NCBI GenBank assembly: GCA_032768795.1
Contig: CP136496.1
Location: forward strand, 2,108,001-2,172,000
Direction of reading: 5' to 3'
From: Tremella fuciformis
Taxonomy: Eukaryota; Basidiomycota; Tremellomycetes; Tremellales; Tremellaceae
DNA: 64,000 nt
The translations under genes were made by a program, and so were the position numbers. Shown piece by piece: positions 41,659 through 52,793 of this stretch; position 1 is the stretch's first letter; each line of letters begins with the position of its first letter. The notes under the pieces are model-generated. The model did not search any database, was not told the origin of the DNA, and was given only the letters and a program-made list of their open reading frames with translations.

Positions 41659-42247
41659 TCAGGCCCGTGCAATGCACTCGATCTCGACAGGGAAACCGGG
41701 ACCGAGCCTGGCTTGGACACAGGTACGGGCCGGCTGAAGGTCAACCTTCGTCGCTCGTAGCGCTGTTCGGCAGAGATCCTCACCTTGGGCTCGGGCAGGA
41801 AGGGGACGTAGATCTCGTTCATCCCGGCAAAGTCATCCCAGTTGTCGATGAAGACTGGCCGTCAGCACCATGATCCATGCGGACTCTAGGGGCGTTCGTA
41901 GAGGCACTCACTGTTGACCTTGCAGATCTTGTCGAGCGACGAGCCTCCAAGCTCCAGAACAGTCTTCATCTTGTCCAGGGCTTGTTTCTGAGCATCAGCA
42001 TGACGGTTCAGCAACAGCGGGTGGAGGAGCCTACGGTGGCCTCTTGGATCGTTCCTTTGCCGACACAGCCGCCAACAAAGACGAGTCCCGGGATCTTCAC
42101 ACCGGGACCTGCGCGTCAGCAATGCTGCAAGGGGCCTGGCACCGGAACACTCGTCCCTCGGGGGGTAGATCCCTAGGCGATGGCTGAGAACTTACTGTTG
42201 ATGGCCTTGGAAGGGTATTGCTCGTTAGCGAGGATTTCGACAGACAT
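41659..42247 (-). CDS. RidA/YjgF/UK114-family enamine/imine deaminase
   Basis: Five exons (42196-42247, 42035-42108, 41912-41987, 41784-41854, 41659-41733) encode 115 residues, close to the family's usual 120-130. Diagnostic blocks: PGVKIPGLVFVGGCVGKG, QALDKMKTVLELGGSSLDKI, NWDDFAGMNEIYVPFL and the C-terminal PARTCVQARLGPGFPVEIE with the conserved Arg and Glu. RidA proteins hydrolyse reactive enamines/imines released by PLP enzymes, which fits the aminotransferase gene 2 kb away. The fungal enzymes are usually cytosolic or mitochondrial; no targeting peptide is evident. Confidence 0.88.
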
Positions 42248-43108
42248 GGTGTAGAGATGCGATACAGCGGATGAGGGCGTCCTGCCCCCTGCCCCACCTC
42301 CTATATATATGTCGCGCTCCTCGCCCCCGAATACGGTCGATACGGCGGTCCATCGGCCTGTGTCCGCCTCAAGTCGCCAACAATGACCCCTGAATGGCGG
42401 AAGGTTGTGCAATGCGATAGGAGCTGGCCGTCAATCGATAACGGCCAAGTCCGATGGCACGACAGATGGCCAAACTTCAGTGCTGAACCGACCCAAAACA
42501 TACATCCCAGGATATGGGGGCACGCCCAAGGCTCAGCTGGGCCAGAGCCGAAGCATGCAGAGTGGGCAACATTATGAGAGCCTCCACCATAACTGAACAT
42601 TCGGCCGAAGAGGCTGTTGCGAGTAGGCGCCATCGGGCAGCGATGATATCTTACATATACTCTTCGCATACTTTCTGAAGCGCGTACAGGTGCGGTCACG
42701 TCGCCCTCTCTGTCATGTCCAACATAGCGACCCAGATGATTGCGCCTCATCAGCACGAAGGACATCTTTCACGATTTGTCCCGAATCAAATTGCATCCCC
42801 AACTCTCAGCGCAAATTGATGAGCAGCACCCCGCGATGTCGTGCAGAGCGCTGTGTAGGGCATTTGCTATGACCCTGTGCTTGGCCTTAGGCCTCCTGAC
42901 GATCACGAGTTGGTACAAGAGGCAAGACCAGATGACACGGTCCCGGCCCGGTGCTTCCGGTCGGGAGGCATCTCGTCGGTCTTGCCCGTCTCCGGTTCTC
43001 CGGGAGGAACAGTGTAGTCGAGCATCAAGCATCACTACCTCAAGTGTTTCGATCAAGAAGCAGACTGGCTCGAAGCTCCCCATCTTTCTCCTTACCCAGC
43101 GCGCAGAC
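42248..43108. promoter_or_regulatory. divergent intergenic region between RidA and aldolase genes
   Basis: This 861-bp region separates two starts pointing outward. It has a TATA-like stretch (TATATATATG near 42302-42311) upstream of RidA on the minus strand. Short frames inside have no coding character. Confidence 0.5.
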
Positions 43109-44124
43109 ATGGCAGCAACGAGCAATGGACCCAAGTCGCGCCTTCGCGAAGGGCTGAACACCCCGGGCAAGAAGTTGACCGGGACGTTCATGATGCTGGG
43201 AGGGGTCCGCCTGGCTCAATGTCTGGGAGCTACAGGTTTAGATGTGGGTCTTTCATCAAGTCATGCTCCCCCAGACGATGGCTGGAGCTGAGCTCAGGCC
43301 GTCATTGTCGACTGCGAGCACGGTGTGCCTGTTCTGGAGTCCCCTCATGCCTCTGACGTGCAGGCCACATCGATGACAAGGGGATGCACGAGGCAGTCCT
43401 GGCGATTGCCGGACAGGGATGCTCGCCCATCGTTCGGGTCAGAGCACCCGACATGGGTCTGATCAAGCGTACATTGGATGCTGGAGCACAGTCAGTCACA
43501 CCGTGTATGCGGGGCCAGCCTCGACTGACGACTCAGCGGCCTGATGGTGCCTATGGTCAACACGGCAGAGCAGGCAAGGGCGGTCGTCAGCATGTCCAAG
43601 TTCCCACCGCTTGGCATTCGCGGGCAAGGCTGGTCCTTGTGCGCATTCACGAACGTATTTTGACGATCTAGGCTCGCAATTCAGCGGTTTCGCCTTCAAC
43701 TGTACCATTCCCGAGTACGTCAAAGCCGCCAACAAGACGGTCGTTACGATGGTGCAGATCGAGACGAGGGAAGGCGTGGAGAATGTGGATGAGATCGCTA
43801 CCGTCGAAGGTGTCGGTGAGTCTGTCTTCGAGCAGCGCTTCCGCGCTGACGACAGACCATCTCTTCGTCGGACCAAACGACCTGGCTCTGTCCATGCTTG
43901 GCTACACGCCTGCAACATGGGAGGAACCCAAATTCCTGGGTGCTCTACAGAAGATAGTCGACGCTGCGCACCGGAACGGCAAGACTGTTGGTATCCTGGC
44001 CGCTAATGGAGACAAGGCGAGGGCTCTGTTCGAGCAGTTCGACTTTGTGGTGATTGGGGGTGATGTGAAAGCATTGGCGTTCTGGTTCGCCCAAGAGCTC
44101 GGCAAGACCGGACTGAGCAGCTAG
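43109..44124 (+). CDS. HpcH/HpaI-family aldolase (2-keto-3-deoxy-sugar-acid type)
   Basis: Six exons (43109-43243, 43298-43322, 43364-43490, 43537-43628, 43672-43815, 43856-44124) give 263 residues. Family motifs: [11 protein letters not shown] (catalytic His region), [10 protein letters not shown] (Arg), [44 protein letters not shown] (metal-binding Glu) and [15 protein letters not shown] (metal-binding Asp). These class II pyruvate aldolases cleave 2-keto-3-deoxy acids or 4-hydroxy-2-oxo acids to pyruvate plus an aldehyde. In fungi the L-rhamnose pathway aldolase LRA4 is of this family, so it may act after the dehydratase at 15.7 kb, though the two are 26 kb apart. The fourth intron appears to use a GC donor. 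Confidence 0.85.
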
Positions 44125-44161
44125 TCGTTCATCGCATGCATTGGGAAGAAAAGCAATACAA

Positions 44162-45434
44162 CTAATACCTCCTGACAGCCTCGTCTATAGCATTGCAGAC
44201 ATACTCCATGTTGCCCGGGGTCAGGCCACAGATCGAGAGACGGCCCGTCTCGGCCATGTAGATGTGCTTCTCGCTCTTCATCCATGCCACCTGGCTGGGC
44301 GTGAGGCCGGTGAAGCTGAACATGCCAATCTGCCTTTCGATGAAAGACCAGTCGCCAGGCGTCTTGCGCGCCGTCAAGCCCTCGACGAGGGCCTTGCGCA
44401 TGCCGGCGATCCTGCCAGACATGGTCTTCATGTCTTCCCTCCACTGCTGGGCCATCGTGGGGTCCGTGACGAGGGTCGTGACCAGTACAGCGCCATATCG
44501 ACCACAAGAAGATATCTCTTTGCGCAAGATCCAGCCGAGTTGGGTCTCGAGCGCCAACTTGACCCTTGCAAGATCGGGAACATCGTGTAGGACCATATGC
44601 AACGCCCCAATTCTCTCGCCATAAAGGCCCATGTTCTTGGAGAAACTTTGGCAGACAATGCCGGGGAGAGACAGCTCGTCAAGGAGATACCGGATGGCCC
44701 AGGCGTCATTATCAAGGTCGCCCGAGGCAAAGCCTTGATAGGCCGAGTCGAGGACCGGCACCAGGTGCTTCGCCTTGATGAGCTCTGCGACCTGGTACCA
44801 CTGCTCGCGGGTCAGGTCGCACCCTGTCGGGTTGTGCGCACAGGCGTGAAGGATCCAGATACTGCCGTCCGCACAGCCCTTGAGTGTCTCGAGCATGCCG
44901 TCAAAGTCGACCCCGCGGGTCTTTGGGTCCCAGTAGGGGTAGTCGGCCACCTTGAAGCCGACGTGCTCGAACATGACGCGGTGGTTGGACCACGAGGGGC
45001 GCGAGTTGTAGACCGTCGCGGATGGGTAGAACTTGGCGAGGTATGCGGCGGCCATGTGAACGGCGCCCGAGCCGGATATCGTCTGTGTCGTGACGACCCT
45101 GCCTTCTTTCAGCAGGCGAGAGGAGGGACCGAAGATGACCTCGGCGGCCGCCTTGCGGTACGCCGGCAGACCAGCGAGGGGGAGGTACTCGTGGCCGGGC
45201 GGGTTGGCGGCAAGATGCTTCTCGGCCAGCTGCACGGCCGGGAGGATCCACTCGTTCCCGCTGTCATCTCGATAGGCCCCAGGGCCGAGGTTGACCTTGT
45301 CCGGGTCTGCGATGCTCAGCTCCCATCACTCAGCCCGGGTTTGAGTCGCACGCACAGCTATCTCTCCCATACTCGGCTATCAGCGCGAGCATGGGGTCTG
45401 GGTCCGTGTAGGGCGTGTCGGCGAAGACGACCAT
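44162..45434 (-). CDS. aspartate/aromatic-type aminotransferase (class I, PLP)
   Basis: Two exons (45356-45434 and 44162-45306) encode 407 residues. Blocks: DTPYTDPDPMLAL, DKVNLGPGAYRDD (substrate-binding N-terminus), ISGSGAVHMAAAYLAKF (phosphate pocket), HACAHNPTGCDLT (the Asn that binds the PLP ring), VPVLDSAYQGFASG (Asp/Tyr) and CQSFSKNMGLYGERIGAL (Schiff-base Lys in SFSKNxGLY). The C-terminal GRLSICGLTPGN holds the conserved Arg region of subfamily I alpha. It would transfer amino groups between aspartate-like donors and 2-oxo acids. No mitochondrial presequence is evident. It lies tail to tail with the aldolase gene, 37 bp apart. Confidence 0.92.
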
Positions 45435-45893
45435 CTCTGCAAGTGCGGTGACGGATGGCTAGGACAAGATAGATTGAATACTACACGCGTCTCAGGCTCT
45501 GGTCTGTCGTGATGCAGAACAATTGGTAACATCTTGACTATACTCGCTGCTGTGATAGCGAGTATCCACTGTCTGTATGGGAGCGATAAGCACGCATGGA
45601 CAAACCCGAAGTTCAAGTTCGGGAGGCACTGGATGGCAGGTTAGGCGCTAAACTTTCAGGGGAGCAACCCCGCTGCTCTCCCTTGCCCGCGATGACATGC
45701 CAAGACGTGTCAGGGCTCGGCGAGAGGCTGCACTGGTGCTGTCAACTCGCAAATCACGAGCAGCATATAGCATCTTTAAAACAAGCATCCCCTTCCCCCA
45801 CAGAGAGGGACCTCCTAACTCCTAGACAACACCATTGCGGCTGACCCATCGCTAGTCCAAAGGTACTTTTACTTATTGATGCCCTATATGTTG
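45435..45893. other. intergenic region
   Basis: This is 459 bp between two minus-strand genes. It contains the aminotransferase promoter (TATA-like words near 45770) and the 3' flank of the next transporter gene. No gene seen. Confidence 0.4.
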
Positions 45894-47676
45894 CTAGAGC
45901 ATGTACTGCCAATGCAGATTGTCGTCACCCAGCTCAAAAAGATCGTCCACTCCACCCTGGGCGACGAGCAACTTGCGCCGGGCATTTTCGCGGCGGATCA
46001 GCAAAGCCTGAATGCTCAGCTCACGTGCCCCTCTTCGTTCAAGTGATCTCACCTGTCCCGCGGTGATCAGGATGGAGAGGACAGAGGCTCCTAGGGCCAC
46101 GTAGATCCCCTTGTGATACCTCGGGGCCGTCTGCGAGTTGAAGATGTACCCGATGGCTGCTCCAGCACAGTTCCCAATCAGTTGCATCGTACCGGACGCC
46201 GTGGCGCGCTTGAAGTGCCCTGCCGCATTGCCCGAGCACCAGGCGAGGTTGAGTGCCGTAGTTGGGTACAGGCCGACGCCGACGAGGTACAGGGCAAAGT
46301 ATCGGGCACCGACAGAGGGCGCAGCTGCCAAGATAACATAGCCAACGATGATGAAGAGGAGTGCGAGGATGATGAACGGGCTGCGCATTCGGTACTTGTC
46401 GGAGAAGTAGCCAAAGGTGAGGAAAGACGCTGCGACGATCACGTAGACAGGGACGGTCATGAGCTGGGCGTAATAGCTCTTAAAGCCTAGGCCAGTGATG
46501 ATGGTCGGCATGAAGGTCGTGAAGGCGTAGAGCGTAATGTCGATGAGGAACTGATTGACGCCGCTGATGATAAGTGGCAACAAGGCACGAAAGGACCCCA
46601 AAGGACCCACTGAACCCAAGTCTTCCAGTCCTTTAGCGCACGCTTCACCTCGCGCCAGTTGAACGGCTCTTCCGGGTTGTAGAACCGCTTGTTCATCTCG
46701 AAACGGGTTTTGCACATGTCCCTCTCTCGGTCGTTGAGGAACCAAGCTTCGTCAATCCGGTTCGGGACCAGGTAGTATGCCATCGGTGCCCATGCCACCG
46801 ACAAGCATCCCTCGATAATGTACAGGAACTGCCATCCTTTGAGGTGACTAGACTGAATTTGGGTCAAGCCGTACGCCAGCAGGCCGCCAAAAGCTCCTGA
46901 CATGCTGTGTTGTCAGAACCTCATCTGGGCATAGGAGAAGACGACAGACGCAGCGCAGCAGTAGATGAAGGACAAGCGACGGGCAATCTCTTCTCGGCGA
47001 TATGTCATGAGGAGATACACTGATGTCAACCCCCAGTTCCTTCAGCCTAGTCACAACCCACTGTTCACACAGGGGAATAGACCCGCTTCGGTTGCGCCCA
47101 AGAGGATCCGGATCGCCAGAAGACCATGATAATTCTTGCTCCAAGCGGTGGCGATGGTCAACGTGCCCCAGCATAAGGTCGACACGGACAGCAGGATCTT
47201 GGGCGTGATGATTTTGAGTAGATTTGCATAGACCGGCTCGAACGTGACGTAGGTCGCGTACACAATAGAGACGCACGTCCCATATTGGTTGCCCTTGAGT
47301 CCCAAGTCAGTGGAGAGTCCGGCGACGTTGGCATTCCCGATACTGTTCAATCAGTCACGGTCTCACAATCTCAGGCGCAGAGGCTGACTTTGCTCGGTCG
47401 AGGAAGGAGAGCAGGTATAGCACACCAAGAATCGATATGACATACTGCCCGTTAAGCCGAGTACCAGTAAGACAGGAATGGACTGACCAGGTCAAGCTTG
47501 TACAGCAGCTTCCTTTCCTCGCGCGGGTCGAGTCCTGTGTCTACGCGCTCCGCATCGTCTGCGACATAGGTGGCGGAGTGCTGCTTCTCGTCATCCTGTA
47601 ACTCAGCTTCAATCTGACAACGAGCAGCTGTGCGACTCACCACCCCGGGAACTTGGATCTCTTTCGCGGCAGACAT
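45894..47676 (-). CDS. MFS transporter, anion:cation symporter (Dal5-like) family
   Basis: Seven exons (47641-47676, 47488-47595, 47389-47444, 47062-47342, 46950-47019, 46611-46904, 45894-46563) splice to 504 residues. Typical motifs: KLLYKLDL, YVISILGVLYLLSFLDRANI, GNANVAGLSTDLGLKGNQY, RILLGATEAGLFPC, MTYRREEIARRLSF, SGAFGGLLAYGL, YIIEGCLSV, DWKTW, TLYAFTTFMPTIITGLGF, WCSGNAAGHFKRATASGTMQ and GYIFNSQTAP, i.e. 12 membrane helices with a central loop. Substrates of this family include allantoate, nicotinate and other carboxylates. It is transcribed divergently from the oxoprolinase gene and is probably its substrate importer (inference). Confidence 0.9.
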
Positions 47677-48085
47677 GGCGACAGATCACGTCTTCCGAAA
47701 TTAAGACGAAGAGCTCTCGTCGACATCTTGCGCGTCGGTCCAATATGTAGTGCAGTCACTAGTGAATTGTGCAGTCAGGTGATCGTCATCCCGAGCCACC
47801 GGAACGACTCGGGAGGCAGGGGAGCCCCAATGGGTGTCAAATGGGAGGCAGAGGGTGTTCAGGGCTTGCACTGGATCCGGTCGGTCCAGTCCGCCTCCGC
47901 CGCGTCATTAGGACGGAGTCGTGTTCGGGAGTGTTGGGGTGACTGGCATTCCGGAAATCTTCTCCTCGCCGCGTTGACCAGAGACTAGATGTGCTGGAGA
48001 TGATAAACTGCTGCGATCTGCGCCGTGTCAATGTTTCCCCCTTCACTGGCTTGTGCGTCTCAAGCCGCCCACCCCACCATTCGAG
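47677..48085. promoter_or_regulatory. divergent promoter between MFS transporter and oxoprolinase genes
   Basis: This is 409 bp between outward-pointing starts. CGG/CCG triplets occur (for example around 47730, 47800 and 47890) but no clear paired Zn2Cys6 site was assigned. Confidence 0.45.
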
Positions 48086-51000
48086 ATGACCAGCCAAGTG
48101 AGCGCACCGCTGGCGCGTATCTCCATTGGTGAGGGGTCCAATACGAAGCCCAAGCCGTCTGGCTAACTGTACAGACCGTGGTGGTACATTCACCGACTCG
48201 ATCTGCACGCGTGGTCCTGGCTATGAGGACATTGTTGTCAAGGTGCGCCTCACTCCAAGCATGGCGTGCGCCCTGCTCACTCGCATAGCTCCTATCGGTC
48301 GACCCTGCCAACTACAAAGACGCTCCCACCGAATGGTACGGGACATTTACTGCTGAGAGCTCGTGATGACTGTGTAGCATACGACGCATATTAGAGAAGG
48401 TCACTGGCAAGTCGATACCGAAGAGCCAGAAGCTCAGCCTCGATGCGGTGGAGTCGATACGCATGGGCACGACCGTCTCGACCAACGCCCTGCTGGAGCG
48501 CCAGGGCGAGCGATGTGCCCTATTGACCACCCGAGGGTACCGCGATGTGATGAAGATCGGCATGCAGGGTGTGCCTCGTCCCCCCATACACGAGACAACA
48601 CGAGACAGCACTAACATCTGTAGCTCGGCCGTCCATCTTCGATTTGAGCATCAAGAAGTTATCATTCCTGTACGAAGAGGTGGTCGAGGTGAGTGACCAT
48701 GACCATGCGGAAGAGCGATGCTGAGTTCAGATTGACGAACGCGTGACCATTGAGACATTCGGAATGGACCCCAATCCCCAGCCCATTGACGTTACGGCCG
48801 ACCCTGCTCTTAGAACCGGGACCACCGGGGAGGTCATACGGGTCATCAAAGCCCCTGAGATCGCGACAATCAAGGAGCAGCTGGAACGGCTATGGGAGAA
48901 AGGATTCCGGAGTCTGGCAGTGGCCCTGGTGTTCTCGTATACCTTCAACGAGCACGAGGAGCTAGTGGCGCAATTGGCCAGAGAACGAGGCTTTGCCGTT
49001 TCAGTCTCGCACCAGCTGCAGCCCATGGCAAGTCTACCTTCAGCTCAGTGTGAAGCTAATGCGGCAGATCAAGATCGTCGCCCGAGCCAACTCTGCGACT
49101 GCCGATGCATACCTCAGTCCTGTGACCCGTCGTTATCTCGAATCTTTCGCCACGGGGTTCGAAGGGGGCCTCGAAGCATTCGGCAACAAACTCCTCTTTA
49201 TGCAGAGTGATGGCGGTCTGTGCACATGGGACCAATTCAGCGGGCTCCGTGCGATATTGTCCGGCCCAGCGGGCGGTGTTGTGGGTTTCTCCAAAACATG
49301 TTACGACACCGACGAAGCGGTACCGCTGCTCGGATGCGATATTGGCGGGACCAGTACGGATGTGTCGAGATACAGCGGCAAGCTGGAGCATATCTTCGAG
49401 ACCGCCGTTGCGCAGGTCATCATACAGGCCCCGCAGCTGGACATCAACACCGTTGCTGCTGGTGGTGGCTCGAGGCTGTTCTATCGGAACGGTATGTTCG
49501 TGGTTGGGCCCGAATCCGCCGGGGCGCATCCCGGTCCGGCGTGTTACAAGAAGGGCGGGCCGTTGGCAATAACGGATGCGAACCTCGTTCTGGGCAGGCT
49601 GCTGCCGGAACACTTGTGAGTATTGACCTGCTCCGAGTGCATTCTCACTCACTCCAGCCCCGCCATCTTTGGGCCGAAGGAGAACGAGCCGCTGGATGTC
49701 GAGGCCAGTCGCAAGCTGTTTGCCGAGCTCGCAGTTACCATCAATGCCGACAAGAAGGCGGGTGAGGCGAAGTTGACGATCGAGGAGATAGCACTGGGGT
49801 TCCTGCGAGTTGCGAGCGAGGCGGTATGCAGGCCCATCAGGACGTGTGTCGTCCTCAGTCTCCGTTGGTGCTTGTTACTGACACTCAGTCTCACAGAGGC
49901 GCGGGGATACGACACCAGCGCCCATCACCTGGTCATGTTCGGCGGCGCCGGTGGTCAGCTCGGGACAGGCATCGCCCAGACTCTCGAGATCCGACGTATC
50001 ATCATCCCGCGCTTCTCATCCATTCTCTCAGCCTACGGCATGTCCCTGGCCGACGTCGTGGTGGAAGCCCAGGAACCGGCCGCCTTCAACTTGAGCAACA
50101 GCGACTTTGCGGCGATCGACCAACGCTTCCTCAAAGTCGAAGCCGCCGGTCAGGAGCGTCTCCGGAAACAAGGGTTTGCGTCCGATGCAATCCGCTCCGA
50201 ACGGTATCTCAACTGCCGCTACTCGGGCACCGCGACATCGCTCATGGTGGAACAGCCCGAAGATGGCGACTTCCGCCGTGCGTTCATCGACCTTCACCAG
50301 AAAGAGTTCGGATTCACTTTGCACGGGCGCGACGTCCTGGGAGACGATGTACGTGTCAGGTCTGCCGGTATCAGTCGCGGAACCGCACCGAAGAGCCCTT
50401 ACCGCGACTTCAAAGCTGCAAATCTGACTCTCGCCGACATCTCTTCTCACCGGACCAAAAAGGTGTTCTTTGAAGAGGCTGGTTATCTCGAAACTGCGAT
50501 TGTTCCTCTCGAGTCTCTAGGCCAAGGGCAACAGATACCTGTGCGCAATCCATGCCGTTGACTTGATACAAGCTGACTGGTAGGGACCTGCCATCGTATT
50601 TGACACGACGCAGACAATCCTCGTAGAGCCGGGATGGACAGCGACCGCTCTGGCCGAACACGTCCTCATCGACCGAGACGCCGCTGTTCCCCCTCCTGCT
50701 CCACTTGACCTGGCACACGTAGACCCGGTGCAGCTTGCCGTGATGGGACACCGCTTCATGTCTATTGCAGAGCAGATGGGCAATATTCTGCGGAAGATCG
50801 CCATTTCCACCAACATTAAAGAACGACTGGACTTCAGCTGCGCCCTCGTAAGCTCCACTCGATCCTCAATGCTGGTCACCCAGCTGACAGTTGCAGTTCT
50901 CACCCGATGGGGGGCTCGTCGCCAATGCGCCTCATATTCCGTGCCACCTGGGCGCCATGTCACACGCCATCCGATACCAGTCTAACCTGTACAAAGATGG

Positions 51001-52742
51001 CGGTCTGAAAGAGGGCGACTGTCTGATGAGCAATCACCCAAGTGCAGGCGGCTCTCACCTCCCCGATGTGACGATCATCGTTCCCGCCTTCCACAAGGGC
51101 AAGATCGTCTTTTGGACAGCGGCACGAGCACACCATGTGCGTCAAACTAGGGGAAGGAAGGGTTGAGCTGACAGTCGTAGGCAGACATTGGGGGAATTGC
51201 AGCTGGCAGCATGCCACCGTTCTCCAAGGAGATCTGGCAAGAAGGTGCCCAGGTCAAGTCGTTCAAGATTGTCGATAACGGCGTCTTTGACGAAGCGGGC
51301 GTCAAGTTTCACTTCTACGACGAGCCCGCCAAGTATCCAGGCAGTAGCGGTACGCGCACTTTGGCCGACAACATCTCGGACCTGAAAGCACAGGTGGCTT
51401 GCTGGTGCGTGTTGCATCTCCTGCTCGTCGAATGACGCTGACCATCAGTCATCGTGGCGCCCTGCTCATCCAACAACTCATCGCGGAGAGCTCGCTCGAA
51501 TCTGTCCAATTTTACATGTCGGCTATCCAGCAGGCGGCAGAGCGCGCCGTCAGGGATATGCTGCGCCAGACTTACCACAAGTTCAAGGGACAACCGCTGA
51601 CGGCCGTCGACTACATGGACGACGGCTCGGAGATCCGTCTCAGGATAGAAATCGATCCTGACACCGGCGACGCAGTATTCGACTTCACGGGCACTTCGGA
51701 GCAGATGTGAGTGCTCAGCTGCCGAGACGCACTTCTGACAGACAGCTACGGAAACCTCAATGCGCCCACGGCCATTCTGTACAGCGCAGTCATCTACGTC
51801 CTGCGATCGCTCATCACGGTGGACATACCACTCAACCACGGGTGTCTTGCGCCAATCAAGATCGTCCTCCCGCCCGGAACCATCCTCTCACCCTCTGAGG
51901 ACGCCGCCACGGTCGGCGGTAACGTCGACACCTCTCAAAGAGCGACGGACACTATCCTCAAAGCGTTCCAGGCCTGCGGGGCGTCTCAAGGGGGCTGTAA
52001 CAACCTGACATTCGGATTCGGCGGGGACAAGTTGCCCGACGGCACGCAAGCACCTGGCTTCGGCTACGTGGGTCCCTGCTATTACAAAGCAGAAGGTCGC
52101 TCATCACCTAGTACGAGACCATCGCGGGTGGGGCGGGCGCTGGTCCTTCGTGGCAAGGCCAAGATTGCGTGCATGTCCACATGACCAATGTGAGCCTACT
52201 CCAATAGAGATTGCGGACTCAAGCCGACGTGCAGACTGCTATTGGAGACGTCGAGGTGATCGAAAGGCTCTATCCTGTGATCATACACGAATTTTCGCAA
52301 CGCTTCGGTTCAGGCGGGAAGGGGAGATACCGCGGTGGAGACGGGTGCGTACGCGATATCGAGTTCACGCGCCAAGTCAACCTCGCCATCCTCTCGCAGA
52401 GACGGTCCGTTGCACCATACGGGATGTGCGGCGGTGAGCCCGGTGCGAAGGGTCTGAACATCTGGCAGAGGAATATGCCAGACGGGCGCGTGGCACGGAT
52501 CAATCTCGGAGGCTGCAACGAATGCGTGATGAAGCCCGGAGATCACATCATCATCAGTGAGCAGAGCATGTCGTCCTCGATGTCTGATGCTGGCTGATTG
52601 CGCAGACACGCCTGGAGGAGGAGGGTACGGTGAGCCTGGGCAGGCAGAGACCTCGCAAGAGACATATAAACCATCGCAGGGGCCTTTGGCACGGGCTACC
52701 GGTTTCCTTGCCAGCTTTTACAACCAGCAGAACACCAACTAG
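48086..52742 (+). CDS. 5-oxoprolinase / hydantoinase A-B fusion protein
   Basis: This long multi-exon gene (a dozen or more introns, mostly 40-50 nt) encodes about 1,290 residues, starting [14 protein letters not shown]. The N-terminal half is HyuA-like: [94 protein letters not shown] (ATP-binding DIGGTSTD) and [11 protein letters not shown]. The C-terminal half is HyuB-like: [71 protein letters not shown] and [12 protein letters not shown]. Fused enzymes of this type hydrolyse 5-oxo-L-proline with ATP; relatives act on hydantoins. It is probably cytosolic. Confidence 0.92.
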
Positions 52743-52793
52743 GTCTTGTCATACCATGCATCTTGTCCGAGAATTTGAGTCAATTGAGCCGCA

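Noticed and set aside
44597..45451. Plus-strand frame of 284 residues opposite the aminotransferase
   Set aside because: It is an antisense shadow; the minus strand has every aminotransferase motif.
46600..46660. Apparent frameshift in the MFS gene at 45.9-47.7 kb
   Set aside because: A 47-nt intron with GTGGGT donor and a CAG acceptor (46564-46610) joins the two frames exactly.
52743..52793. A separate element between the oxoprolinase and the regulator
   Set aside because: It is only a 51-bp convergent 3' gap with no structure beyond expected 3' ends.
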